A stretch of DNA of 64,000 bases from Bdellovibrio sp. UBA4095 (GTDB lineage: Bacteria > Bdellovibrionota > Bdellovibrionia > Bdellovibrionales > Bdellovibrionaceae): NCBI GenBank assembly GCA_002381805.1, contig DFXZ01000005.1, forward strand, positions 62,001 through 126,000, given 5' to 3'. Below, piece after piece: positions 15,530 through 24,065 of the stretch. The stretch's first letter is position 1. Every line of letters starts with the position of its first letter. The translations under genes were made by a program, and so were the position numbers. Below the pieces are notes generated by a model, which saw nothing but the letters and a program-made list of their open reading frames with translations, had not been told where the DNA came from and searched no databases.

Positions 15530-16425
15530 GGTTCGTTTACTTTTTCTGCCTAACTTTGTTTTTAGTTCAAGCAAGTAGTGCCCAAGACATGACCGTTCGC
15601 ATTGGCGCAAAGAATTTTACGGAACAGTTTCTTTTGGCGAGTATTACGAAAAAGTATCTTGCGGCAAACGGCTTTAAGCCCAAACTAACAACTGGACTTG
15701 GCACTTTGGTGATGCGCAAGGCCCTAGAACTGAATCAACTTGATCTTGTCTGGGACTATACGGGAACTGCTTTGATCGTCTACTACCACGTCGAGGAGAA
15801 GCTGACCGGCCTGCCCAGTTATGAACGAATTCGTGATCTCGACGCGAAAGTGGGTTTAATATGGCTGCCCCCGTCTACGCTTGATAATGGTTATGCCATC
15901 ACCATGCAAAGAACAGTCGCCGATAAGCTCAATATTCGCACGCTTGAAGATTTTGCCAATCACGTAACTAAGGAACAGAAAGAAGAGCCCAAGAAAAAAC
16001 ATCTCTTTGCCCTAGACTATGAGTTCGCATTACGGCCAGACGGTTTAAAGCCATTCGAGAAAGCATATGATCTCACCTTTAAAAGATCTGATATCAAACC
16101 GATGGACCCAGGACTTGTCTATACGGCTCTTCGCAAGGGACAAGTTTTAGCTGGTATCGCCTTCAACTCTGACGGGCGCATCGCGGGTTTTGATTTGCTA
16201 GCCCTCGAAGACAATCGAAAATATTTCCCGGCGTATTACGTCACTCCAGTGATTCGAAAAGATTTTTTGGATAAGCATCCAAAACTGGGCGAACTTCTGA
16301 CCAATATTTCGAAAAAGCTCAGCACAGACAAGATGCGTGAACTCAACAAAAGAGTCGATATCGATCACAAGTCGGTTGAAAAGGTTGCCTCGGAATTTTT
16401 AGCCGAAGAGGGACTGTTGCCATGA
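15526..16425 (+). CDS. Osmoprotectant ABC transporter substrate-binding protein
   Basis: The product has 299 residues: signal peptide (MRFVYFFCLTLFLVQASSAQ) followed by an OpuAC/ProX-type binding fold with IGAKNFTEQFLLASI and WDYTGTAL, both characteristic of the betaine-binding family. It overlaps the preceding permease by four bases (ATGA) and the following permease the same way. It is expected to bind quaternary ammonium or related compatible solutes in the periplasm and hand them to the two permeases. Confidence 0.85.
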   Translation: MRFVYFFCLTLFLVQASSAQDMTVRIGAKNFTEQFLLASITKKYLAANGFKPKLTTGLGTLVMRKALELNQLDLVWDYTGTALIVYYHVEEKLTGLPSYERIRDLDAKVGLIWLPPSTLDNGYAITMQRTVADKLNIRTLEDFANHVTKEQKEEPKKKHLFALDYEFALRPDGLKPFEKAYDLTFKRSDIKPMDPGLVYTALRKGQVLAGIAFNSDGRIAGFDLLALEDNRKYFPAYYVTPVIRKDFLDKHPKLGELLTNISKKLSTDKMRELNKRVDIDHKSVEKVASEFLAEEGLLP

Positions 16426-17072
16426 ACATCGCAAGCTATCTTAAAGACGAATGGCCATTTATTCTGGAATTAGCTTTTCAGCATGTTTCTTTGGTGGGCA
16501 TTGCGGTTGGACTGGCCATTGTCTTTGGAATTCCCGTCGGAATTTTGATGACCCGCTATCGATGGTTGGCACCACCATTTCTTGGCGCTGCAACCGTAGT
16601 TCTAACATTACCATCTATCGCTCTCTTCGGACTGATGATTCCCATTTTTTCGCGGTTCGGTCAGGGGCTAGGCGCACTCCCCGCAGTTACTGCTGTATTT
16701 CTCTACTCGCTTCTGCCCATTCTACGAAATACATACCTTGCATTGATAAATGTCGATGCCGGAATGAAAGAAGCTGGTAAGGGTTTAGGTATGACTTTCT
16801 GGCAGCGCCTTCGCTGGGTCGAATTGCCATTAGCCGTTCCCGTTATATTGGCCGGAGTAAGATCGGCCGTCGTATTAAATATCGGCATCATGACCATCGC
16901 AGCAGTCATTGGTGCCGGCGGCCTGGGAGTCCTTATTCTAAGAGCTATCAGCCAGAGCAGCACGGAAAAGCTATTAATCGGAGTATTCTTTGTCAGCGGC
17001 CTGGCAATCTTTATGGATCTCTTTCTGCAGTGGCTGCAAAAAATCCTGACACCGAAAGGAATTCGCCAATGA
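16422..17072 (+). CDS. Osmoprotectant ABC transporter permease 2
   Basis: The 216-residue protein has five or six transmembrane helices and the permease loop EAGKGLGMTFWQRLRWVELP. It is a paralogue of the permease at 14822, so the transporter probably works with two different permease subunits on either side of the binding protein gene. The operon arrangement of permease, binding protein, permease, ATPase is common in betaine/choline transporters. It overlaps the ATPase start by four bases. Confidence 0.85.
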   Translation: MNIASYLKDEWPFILELAFQHVSLVGIAVGLAIVFGIPVGILMTRYRWLAPPFLGAATVVLTLPSIALFGLMIPIFSRFGQGLGALPAVTAVFLYSLLPILRNTYLALINVDAGMKEAGKGLGMTFWQRLRWVELPLAVPVILAGVRSAVVLNIGIMTIAAVIGAGGLGVLILRAISQSSTEKLLIGVFFVSGLAIFMDLFLQWLQKILTPKGIRQ

Positions 17073-18190
17073 TTCGACTAGATCAACTCGCTAAGACCTA
17101 TTGGCAAAAAAATGCCGCCATTAAAGCTGTTAACTCTGTCAGTCTTTCCGTTCCCAAGGGCGACATTTGCGTTTTTTTAGGACCCTCTGGATGCGGAAAA
17201 ACTACGACACTCAAGATGATTAATCGCTTGATCCAACCGACTTCAGGAAAAGTCTTTATTAATGACGAAGACACGAGCGGCATTGATGAAGTGACTCTGC
17301 GTCGTCATATCGGCTACGTCATTCAGCAAATCGGACTTTTCCCAAATATGACGATCGAAGAAAACATATCCATAGTCCCCCGTATGCTGGGCTGGGATAA
17401 AAAGAAGATGCAAGAGCGGGCTAAAGAACTGATGTCGATTGTTGCTCTAGATCCCAGCAAGTACCTGAGCCGATACCCTCGAGAACTTTCGGGCGGTCAA
17501 CAACAACGAATCGGAGTCATTCGCGCACTTGCGGCCGATGCACCCATTCTGTTAATGGACGAACCCTTCGGAGCTGTAGACCCTATTAATCGTGAGTCTA
17601 TCCAAAACGAATTTTTTCAAATGCAAAGACAACTGCAAAAGACCGTTATCATGGTAAGCCATGACATTGATGAAGCCATCAAACTCGGAGATAAGGTAGC
17701 AGTCTTCCGCGCCGGGGAACTGACTCAGTACACGCATCCAGATGCCCTACTCGCTCAACCAAAGAATGATTTCGTAGCAGCCTTTGTTGGTCAAGACAGG
17801 ACTCTAAAGCGTTTATTATTAGTCACAGGTGGCGACGCAGCCAGCGAGGCCTTATCGGGCTCACCAGAAACGCCTGCAACAAAAGCCCTCGAAATGATGG
17901 ATGAGATAGACAGCAAGTATCTGACGATCACGGATTCAGATAACAAAGCCCTTGGCTACATATCCAGACGGCAGGCCAAAGATTCTGCGGGAAAAACCTG
18001 CCAGGACATTCTCCGCACTTTCAATGCGACAGCCACTCCTGAAGAAAACCTCAGGGTTCTGCTGTCAAGAATGTACGAGTTCAACACCAGCTGGCTCCCC
18101 GTTCTAGATACCGAGGGAAAATACAAAGGCCTGGTCACGCAAGAATCTATAGCCGACTACCTGAGCTCAGGAAAATCGAAAAACGTGTAA
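17069..18190 (+). CDS. Osmoprotectant ABC transporter ATPase with C-terminal CBS region
   Basis: The 373-residue ATPase has Walker A GPSGCGKTTTLKM, signature LSGGQQQRIG, and Walker B LLMDEPFGAVDP. The C-terminal third contains CBS-type segments of the OpuCA/ProV kind, thought to sense ionic strength. The ATG at 17069 follows GAAAGGA and overlaps the previous stop (ATGA). The gene ends just before a terminator at 18211. Together with the three genes upstream it powers solute import at high osmolarity, an inference from the family. Confidence 0.88.
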   Translation: MIRLDQLAKTYWQKNAAIKAVNSVSLSVPKGDICVFLGPSGCGKTTTLKMINRLIQPTSGKVFINDEDTSGIDEVTLRRHIGYVIQQIGLFPNMTIEENISIVPRMLGWDKKKMQERAKELMSIVALDPSKYLSRYPRELSGGQQQRIGVIRALAADAPILLMDEPFGAVDPINRESIQNEFFQMQRQLQKTVIMVSHDIDEAIKLGDKVAVFRAGELTQYTHPDALLAQPKNDFVAAFVGQDRTLKRLLLVTGGDAASEALSGSPETPATKALEMMDEIDSKYLTITDSDNKALGYISRRQAKDSAGKTCQDILRTFNATATPEENLRVLLSRMYEFNTSWLPVLDTEGKYKGLVTQESIADYLSSGKSKNV

Positions 18191-18210
18191 TGGTTCGCGC
18201 ACCAGAAAAC

Positions 18211-18244
18211 AAAAAGTGCCCCTCTCAGCGAGAACGCACTTTTT
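18211..18244. terminator. Terminator at the end of the osmoprotectant operon
   Basis: AAAAAGTGC at 18211-18219 and GCACTTTTT at 18236-18244 form a perfect 9-bp stem around a 16-base loop, with the T-run in the second arm and A-run in the first. It can terminate in both directions, which fits its place between the plus-strand operon end and the minus-strand gene ending at 18267. Confidence 0.65.
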
Positions 18245-18266
18245 AATCGATTCACGATTGTACAAA

Positions 18267-18560
18267 CTAAAGAGCTATGAACTCACCGATAATCTGTTCA
18301 GCAGTATCCTGTGCATAATCATCAGAAAGCAACAGATCCGTCAAAGCCTCAATTTCCTCATCAGCTAATTTTGAGCGCACACAAGAATCCTTACGCAGAA
18401 CAATCTTCGTGTGTACATAAAGCACTTGATACGGCTTATCCAAAACTCGTAACTGCTCGATCAATTGCAAAGTTGCTTCACCAGCTGCACAGTACTGCCC
18501 AGCAGCCATAGAAAAGCTCGATAAACAACAAATCAAAAAAGAAACAAAAAACACTCTCAT
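18267..18560 (-). CDS. Small exported protein of unknown function
   Basis: The product has 97 residues from ATG 18560, preceded by AGAGGTGT. It begins with a signal peptide (MRVFFVSFLICCLSSFSMAA) and has a short mature part with two cysteines. An upstream in-frame start at 18578 is less likely because of the signal peptide position. No domain was recognised. It is a lone minus-strand gene between the ABC operon terminator and the tRNA-Arg. Confidence 0.6.
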   Translation of the reverse strand: MRVFFVSFLICCLSSFSMAAGQYCAAGEATLQLIEQLRVLDKPYQVLYVHTKIVLRKDSCVRSKLADEEIEALTDLLLSDDYAQDTAEQIIGEFIAL

Positions 18561-18710
18561 AGACACCTCTTCTTTCAACTAAGCCATATACACACAAATC
18601 AAGCCAAAAAGAAGCACCAACTACCATTCCAAACAAAACAAAAACAAACCCCCCACGACGCCGCAGGCAACCCAACGCGGAGCCGAAGGCAAGCCCAAAA
18701 AAACACGAGG

Positions 18711-18810
18711 CACCAACTTCCCCCTTTAAAAATGCGAGTTCCGCAGCAGCACCTCCGAAGGAGGGCGTCAGCGAGGACTGTCCGAGCATTTTTAAAGGGG
18801 GAAGTTGGTG
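18711..18810. repeat. 100-base palindrome fused to the 3' end of tRNA-Arg
   Basis: The outer arms at 18711-18735 and 18786-18810 are exact 25-base inverted copies. Inside, CCTCC at 18752 and GGAGG at 18760 form a short stem around GAA near the centre, with imperfect pairing between. The right arm's last five bases are the tRNA discriminator region and CCA end. On the minus strand the tRNA is followed directly by this hairpin and then a seven-T run at 18697-18703, so it may act as a terminator or be a repeat element. Confidence 0.6.
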
Positions 18811-18881
18811 ACCCCACCCCGACTCGAACGGGGATCAATCGTTTAGGAAACGAACGCTCTATCCTGTTGAGCTATGGGGTC
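18806..18881 (-). tRNA. tRNA-Arg (anticodon CCU)
   Basis: On the minus strand the acceptor GACCCCA pairs with TGGGGTC, the D arm is GCTC/GAGC, the anticodon loop is TTCCTAA with anticodon CCT, and the T arm is CCCCG-TTCGAGT-CGGGG. The discriminator A is followed by an encoded CCA. It is 76 bases with CCA. The anticodon stem has one T-T mismatch at its outer pair. It reads AGG arginine codons. Confidence 0.93.
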
Positions 18882-18888
18882 ATCGAAA

Positions 18889-20946
18889 TTAAAGATTTCG
18901 CTGCAAAGGAGACACAGTGACTGGCCAGCTTGATTTTTCAATAACAGGCCGGCCTTTGAATACCAGAATTCCAAAAGATCCGTAGTGAGTCAATCGTGAG
19001 GCCCATTCTACCGGGTTATTGTCGGCGGACCAACGAACCCACACGACCGGTTGCGAGGTCTTCCTTAATCGAGTCACAAGCACTGTGCTATGCTCGTGCA
19101 GAGCAAACGATTTTCCATTGATTAGCATCTGGGCACTATCGACGGCAAAATTCTGATCTACTAGTTGATCCCTAATAAATTGCTCAAACAAAGCATCATC
19201 ACCCACTAATACGATGGCACCTTCAGCAGGTAGATCGATTTTTTTATCCAGCCAATGAAGAGTCGTCTTACCCTCAACATGATTTGACCATATTTGAGCA
19301 AACTGCACCGCTTGCTGGTTGTCCCCCTGCAAATAGAAATGAATCTGGGCATTTCCTAGGACAGACGATAAAGTCGCCGGTCGCTCTTGCTCATACAGGT
19401 GACGAAAAATATTGTGTTCAGAGTCAACGGCCATTTTCACGGGGCGCACACTCGACAAAAACGAGAACACCTGCGTGCTCTGATCCATGTCAATCATCTG
19501 GGTCACTTTCTCGCCATTGGCAAGTGTCCAGGAAACAGGAATTTTTAGACTGTAGAGATCATTTTGGTTCTGAGAAAGAGAATAAGAAGTGCTGTAAGAG
19601 CCATCATGCCATCTCATCACACGAACATCGTCCAAAGAGAGCTCGGGTGCGCCTTTGCGATCCAACCACTGCTTAAAGAAAACATCGAGGCTTTTGGAGG
19701 AAACCGATTCAAAGCTCTGTTGCAATTCTTTGAAGGAAACGTTTTTGAAAAGATTGTTCTTATAGAATTCCTGAAGTCCTTTCTGGAACAGGCTCTTGCC
19801 CAGTTGGAATTCTAACATTTGGAAGAACATCATCGACTTTCCATAACCAACCGCTTGGGAACTCGAATTGTGGCGCCCCTTGAATTCGCGAAGAGGAAAG
19901 TCTTTCTCTGGAGCCGACCTTACGAAATCATTATAGCTAATCAAAGACTTTAGACGATAATCTTGAGCCAATCCAATTTTATCCTGCTGCCAATAGTCCG
20001 CCATATAATTGGTCAAACCTTCGCACCAGTTACCGCCAGCTATATCGACATAGACGCTATTCCCCCACCAACTGTGCAAGACTTCATGAGGCAAGGAAGA
20101 GTTTAACAAAAATGGCAGCCGAATAACTGTGGGACCTAAAAGAGTAAAACTGGGCATCCCGTATCCAGTCTCCCAGAAGTTCTCGACCACAGTAAAAGAA
20201 TCGTAAGGATAAGGCCCAATCAAGCGACTGTAGTGTTCGAGATATTCCGGCACCAGCGTCAAAAAGGACTGTGCCAACGCAGGCTCATCCTTACGTAAGA
20301 GAACCCGCACCTTTTTGCCCGCCGAAGTCTCCACTTCGTAAGAAAAAAATGGTGCCGCCACGAGGTACATCTCTTCTTGTGGCAAACTCTCCAGATAGCG
20401 CATAACTTTGAAATCACCCTCTTCTGCTTGCCGAGCCAGTTTTCCTTGAGACAACGCTATCCAGTCTGAAGGCATGCGCACGGTCAAATCGAAAGTGATA
20501 TGCTGATCGAGGAAAAATGGATACCAGTAGGTGCTTCCGAACAATGTCGCACCTTCCGGCCCGACAAGTCCGTTACTCTGATCGTTTTGAACCGGATCGT
20601 AGATAATGCCAGAGAAAGATATCGTCACTTGATCGTCGACATCACCAAGTGTTAGGCCATATTCGGAAAAGTTTTCTGAACTCTTTGCAGATTGCACTCG
20701 TACTATTTGATCATCAGAACTGTGCACGGATATTTCGAGATCTTTATGCAAAAGAAAATTGATCTTGCGAGCCGACTTTGCCGGAAACTGCAAAGTGCCG
20801 TGAGCTTTGATCATCTTCAAGGCTGGCAGAATTTCTGCTTCCAACTTATGATGGATGGGACTTGCGTGAGTTTGCAAAGTGACCAGCAAAATAAAAAGAA
20901 GACCGATAACTATCATGAGCTTATGCAAAGCTTGAGACCTGGACAT
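18889..20946 (-). CDS. M1-family zinc metallopeptidase, exported
   Basis: The 685-residue product begins with a signal segment (MIVIGLLFILLVTLQTHA) and carries HEVLHSWWGNS at about residues 286-296 followed by EGLTNY, the HExxH(18)E zinc site of M1 aminopeptidases. It lacks an obvious GAMEN exopeptidase motif; the GYGMPSF segment occupies that position. AGAGGT precedes the ATG. A periplasmic or secreted peptide-degrading enzyme is likely, consistent with a predator's hydrolytic load. It stands alone on the minus strand upstream of tRNA-Arg. Confidence 0.85.
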   Translation of the reverse strand: MSRSQALHKLMIVIGLLFILLVTLQTHASPIHHKLEAEILPALKMIKAHGTLQFPAKSARKINFLLHKDLEISVHSSDDQIVRVQSAKSSENFSEYGLTLGDVDDQVTISFSGIIYDPVQNDQSNGLVGPEGATLFGSTYWYPFFLDQHITFDLTVRMPSDWIALSQGKLARQAEEGDFKVMRYLESLPQEEMYLVAAPFFSYEVETSAGKKVRVLLRKDEPALAQSFLTLVPEYLEHYSRLIGPYPYDSFTVVENFWETGYGMPSFTLLGPTVIRLPFLLNSSLPHEVLHSWWGNSVYVDIAGGNWCEGLTNYMADYWQQDKIGLAQDYRLKSLISYNDFVRSAPEKDFPLREFKGRHNSSSQAVGYGKSMMFFQMLEFQLGKSLFQKGLQEFYKNNLFKNVSFKELQQSFESVSSKSLDVFFKQWLDRKGAPELSLDDVRVMRWHDGSYSTSYSLSQNQNDLYSLKIPVSWTLANGEKVTQMIDMDQSTQVFSFLSSVRPVKMAVDSEHNIFRHLYEQERPATLSSVLGNAQIHFYLQGDNQQAVQFAQIWSNHVEGKTTLHWLDKKIDLPAEGAIVLVGDDALFEQFIRDQLVDQNFAVDSAQMLINGKSFALHEHSTVLVTRLRKTSQPVVWVRWSADNNPVEWASRLTHYGSFGILVFKGRPVIEKSSWPVTVSPLQRNL

Positions 20947-21004
20947 TTTTACCTCTGAAATCGGTCACTTTTCTACGCCCGTCAGATGTAGAGGTCAAAG
21001 GATT

Positions 21005-21718
21005 TTAGGGTCGAAAGGAAAGCGTCCCTTGAGAGTGAAAAAGATGCTGAATTTTCTTCCATTTCTCACAGGGCGGAGCTTCGATACTGACCCATTCTTG
21101 ACTCCAGGGATGCTTAAACTCCAGTTTAGTGGCTTTCAGGCAAAGGCCATCGATCTGCAACTTTTCCCGAAAAAAGCGATTGTGCCGGCTGTCACCGTGA
21201 TAAGCATCTCCCAACAGGGGGTGGGAAATGCGGTTAAAATGGCGGCGAATCTGATGATATCGCCCTGTTGTGGGCTTAATTTGCATCAGGGAGTACTGAG
21301 CTGTGGGGTACTTAGTACCTACCTGTACCGCAAATTCGATGGTACCCAGCCGCTCGAAGAATGTTTCAGCTTCCAACATTTCGCCTGAAGAGTCTGACTG
21401 CAAAGGCACATCAATTCTCCCAGCAACAGGAGCAAAACCTCGAACAACAGCTTGATATGTTTTTTGCGTCTGGCGATCTGTAAACAACTGACAAACCTTG
21501 GCGGCGGACGCCGAAGAAAGAGCAAACAGAAGAACACCGCTCGTGCCTGCGTCGAGGCGATGCACGGGATAAACGTGCTGCTTCATCATTCTGCGGGCAT
21601 GATACAAACATATTTTATCCCGCGAAACACGATGGCGTACGTCCTCATGCGGATGCACATGAAAACCAGCCGGCTTATCAACCGCGATAAAATATTCGTC
21701 CTGATAAAGAAGTCTCAC
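21005..21718 (-). CDS. RluA/TruC-family pseudouridine synthase
   Basis: This 237-residue protein has the family catalytic motif HRLDAGTSGVLLFA, with the aspartate that attacks uridine, and YQDEYFIAVDKPAGF at the N-terminus. There is no S4 domain, which fits the TruC-like tRNA branch. The start is GTG at 21718 without a strong Shine-Dalgarno. It modifies tRNA or rRNA uridines in the cytoplasm. It is divergent from the metallophosphoesterase gene at 21807. Confidence 0.85.
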   Translation of the reverse strand: MRLLYQDEYFIAVDKPAGFHVHPHEDVRHRVSRDKICLYHARRMMKQHVYPVHRLDAGTSGVLLFALSSASAAKVCQLFTDRQTQKTYQAVVRGFAPVAGRIDVPLQSDSSGEMLEAETFFERLGTIEFAVQVGTKYPTAQYSLMQIKPTTGRYHQIRRHFNRISHPLLGDAYHGDSRHNRFFREKLQIDGLCLKATKLEFKHPWSQEWVSIEAPPCEKWKKIQHLFHSQGTLSFRP

Positions 21719-21806
21719 AGCGGGGAAACTACTTGAGTTCGACCGATTTTGGCAAGAATCAAAACCTGAGTTTTTGACTTTAAAGCAGACTGTACTCTAA
21801 TCAACT

Positions 21807-22631
21807 ATGCTTTGTTTTCTAATGAGAGTTCTCTGGATGGTTCTGCCTCTTGTCTCCTGCGGGCCTCTCCAGCGTTCCTCTCCCTTTTCTGAACTAAATG
21901 TCTCGACTGCCAATGACCTTAATGGTCAGGCTATCGCCGAACTTTCTAAGATGCCAAACGCTTCCTCTGGATTCACTTTCATTGCCATCGCCGATTCACA
22001 TCAAAATTATGATTCTCTTAGGCGCGTGATCTCCGTCGCTTCCAAGCAGGAAGCGGATTTCCTTGTTCACCTTGGTGACTTCACCAACCAGGGATATAAT
22101 ATTGAATACGACCAATACCTGCAGCGTATGAAAGAACTTCCTTATCCATTTCTTACCGTCATCGGAAATCATGACGCTCTTGTAAAAGGTAAATCGCTAT
22201 TTCGCAGACTTTTTGGCGAGTTTAACAAGACCTTTGAATTCCAAGGTTATCGCATAATTCTGTTCAACAATAATAACCTGGATTTTTATGCTGAAGGAGG
22301 AACTGATTGGGAGTGGCTGGAAAAAGTCGTTGACGAGAGTACCCAACCGATCATCCTTCTCTATCACATCAATCCCGATAACAAGGACTATTTCACTCCC
22401 GATGAATTGCGCAACTTTGAGCGGATATTAACTGGGTCGAAAGTGCGCCTTATGCTCCATGGACACAATCATGTTTTTCAAACCGAAGTAAAGAACGGTA
22501 TCCTTCGCCACCAAGTTCATCGCACCCAAGGCACGCATTGGAGTCGAATTCACTTAACGCCGTCAGAAATTTCGATTGAAACTTGCAGCAACCAAGTATG
22601 TACACATGCGACAACTCAGACTTACCCTTAG
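21807..22631 (+). CDS. Calcineurin-like metallophosphoesterase lipoprotein
   Basis: The 274-residue product has the metallophosphoesterase motifs IADSHQNY, HLGDFTNQG, GNHDAL and HGHNHV in order, giving the two-metal site. The N-terminus ends in a lipobox-like VSCG, so envelope anchoring is inferred. No Shine-Dalgarno stands out before the ATG at 21807, and a second ATG at 21822 would also keep the lipobox. The next gene starts inside its 3' end. Substrate is unknown. Confidence 0.8.
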   Translation: MLCFLMRVLWMVLPLVSCGPLQRSSPFSELNVSTANDLNGQAIAELSKMPNASSGFTFIAIADSHQNYDSLRRVISVASKQEADFLVHLGDFTNQGYNIEYDQYLQRMKELPYPFLTVIGNHDALVKGKSLFRRLFGEFNKTFEFQGYRIILFNNNNLDFYAEGGTDWEWLEKVVDESTQPIILLYHINPDNKDYFTPDELRNFERILTGSKVRLMLHGHNHVFQTEVKNGILRHQVHRTQGTHWSRIHLTPSEISIETCSNQVCTHATTQTYP

Positions 22632-23148
22632 CTTAGGTGCGCTACTATGGTGTCTCTCTGGCCAGGCCGAATGGGGACCTCACTTTGGCAGTGGAGGGTA
22701 TTTGGGCGGCTTTTATGCTGGAGGCACTCACCGGTCCTTCGAACAAACTCACGCATTCGACCTTTCGCTCGGGGTCACTCGGGGCATACTCGAAAAAGAG
22801 GTGTACCAACTGAACGCCAAATACACATACTCGCCTTTTCGTTGGAGTCTTCCCAAAATAAAAACAAATATTGTAGGCATTGGACTTCTGCTGACCCGAT
22901 GCTTGTGCGATGAAGTCTTCAGTAAAAATTTGGATATATATCCGGATCCAAACTACTACGATGAAACCGCCTATCGTTTCGGGTTGGTGTTCTCGACGAT
23001 TCTATTGTGGCGTGATTTCGAGCTCTATTGGGATTGGGTGCTCCTAGATCAAATTTTACTGGCGAAATATAATAACCCTGAAATGCGCAAATACCCCTTC
23101 GAACACTGGTCTGCGGGGATTGGGATCAGAATATTCACCGGATTTTAA
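22606..23148 (+). CDS. Exported protein, possible small outer-membrane beta-barrel
   Basis: The 180-residue product (start ATG 22606) begins with a signal peptide (LTLSLGALLWCLSGQAEW) and ends in a phenylalanine (IFTGF), with alternating hydrophobic strands rich in glycine and aromatic residues. This suggests an outer-membrane barrel, but no family was recognised. It overlaps the 3' end of the metallophosphoesterase gene by 26 bases, so the two are probably co-translated. Confidence 0.5.
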   Translation: MRQLRLTLSLGALLWCLSGQAEWGPHFGSGGYLGGFYAGGTHRSFEQTHAFDLSLGVTRGILEKEVYQLNAKYTYSPFRWSLPKIKTNIVGIGLLLTRCLCDEVFSKNLDIYPDPNYYDETAYRFGLVFSTILLWRDFELYWDWVLLDQILLAKYNNPEMRKYPFEHWSAGIGIRIFTGF

Positions 23149-23205
23149 ATTTTTCTTCCACTCAGCTCATTTCGAAAGTAAATTTGAGTTATCTTCGGAG
23201 GAAAA

Positions 23206-23619
23206 ATGAAAATATTCTTAACACTTGCGGCCTTGTCGGCAATTTTTACTGGTTGCGCAACCTCCAACGTGAAACCTCAAGATAGCAAACCCAAAGCTGA
23301 TGAAGCTCAGTATCTGGCGTCAGTCGCATCACAGAGCTTGGGCCCTGTTGGAATCATCAATTTTCTAAAAGAGCATTGCTGCGATGGTGTTTATGTCGAA
23401 GATATCGATCCGAGCATCATGTGGACCGACGAGCAAGTGTCAGAACTTCGCAAGATGACAGGTGACAGCTCTGCAGCGGCACCCGTGGTTAATACCCAAA
23501 ATGAATCGGATTGTAATGGAAAGTCTACCGTGGGCCGCGAGGTGAAGCACTTATTGAAAGGCATTGAGGCCAAGAAATATCCCTTGGCCGAATGCTCTCT
23601 AAGAAATCTGGATATCTAG
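23206..23619 (+). CDS. Small lipoprotein
   Basis: The 137-residue protein begins MKIFLTLAALSAIFTGCATS, a lipoprotein signal with the cysteine at residue 17. Further cysteines occur in EHCCDG, SDCNGK and AECSL. No domain is recognised. GGAGGAA precedes the ATG at 23206. Its stop overlaps by four bases with the stop of the convergent ferritin-like gene. Confidence 0.65.
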   Translation: MKIFLTLAALSAIFTGCATSNVKPQDSKPKADEAQYLASVASQSLGPVGIINFLKEHCCDGVYVEDIDPSIMWTDEQVSELRKMTGDSSAAAPVVNTQNESDCNGKSTVGREVKHLLKGIEAKKYPLAECSLRNLDI

Positions 23620-24041
23620 TTGGCATCGAGCATTTTGCGAACTTCTTCGCAATGCTCGGTTTCCATGCGAACCATTTCGCGGATCATTTCCTCGAGCGCC
23701 ACGTTATCACCAACATGTTTCAGAACCTCTTTATATTTCTCAAGTGCTTTTTCTTCGAACTCGAGGCTTTCCTTAAGAATATCCAAAACTTTATGAGTTT
23801 TTGTTTCAGGAACTGGCGCAACTTTTAATGATGGATGGCCACCTAAAGACGTCAGCTTTTCGCCAATAGTTGAGGCATGTTGATAACCTTCGTTGGCTTG
23901 TTCATGAAACCATTTAACAATGGGAATACGATTTGGCCCTTTGATCATCAATGCATAATGAAGATATCGAACGACGCCCGAGACTTCCATTTCAATAATT
24001 TCATTCAGTAATTCAATCACTTTATTCTGATCAGCGGACAC
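23616..24041 (-). CDS. Ferritin-like diiron protein (bacterioferritin/Dps type)
   Basis: This 141-residue four-helix-bundle protein shows EMEVSGVVRYLHYALM, WFHEQANEGYQHA and RMETEHCEEV, placed like the glutamate/histidine ligands of the bacterioferritin diiron centre. It uses a GTG start at 24041 after a strong AAGGAGG. Iron storage or oxidative-stress protection is expected from the family; a haem-ligand methionine was not established. It stands at the far end of the pil operon, convergent with the lipoprotein gene. Confidence 0.8.
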   Translation of the reverse strand: MSADQNKVIELLNEIIEMEVSGVVRYLHYALMIKGPNRIPIVKWFHEQANEGYQHASTIGEKLTSLGGHPSLKVAPVPETKTHKVLDILKESLEFEEKALEKYKEVLKHVGDNVALEEMIREMVRMETEHCEEVRKMLDAN

Positions 24042-24065
24042 CGTATTCCTCCTTCAAGGCAATAA

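Noticed and set aside
18478..18838. Minus-strand open frames across the tRNA-linked palindrome
   Set aside because: They run through the repeat and the A/C-rich spacer, have odd composition and no plausible start.
19284..19676. Plus-strand open frame of 130 codons opposite the M1 peptidase
   Set aside because: It is antisense to a well-supported gene and has no ribosome-binding site.
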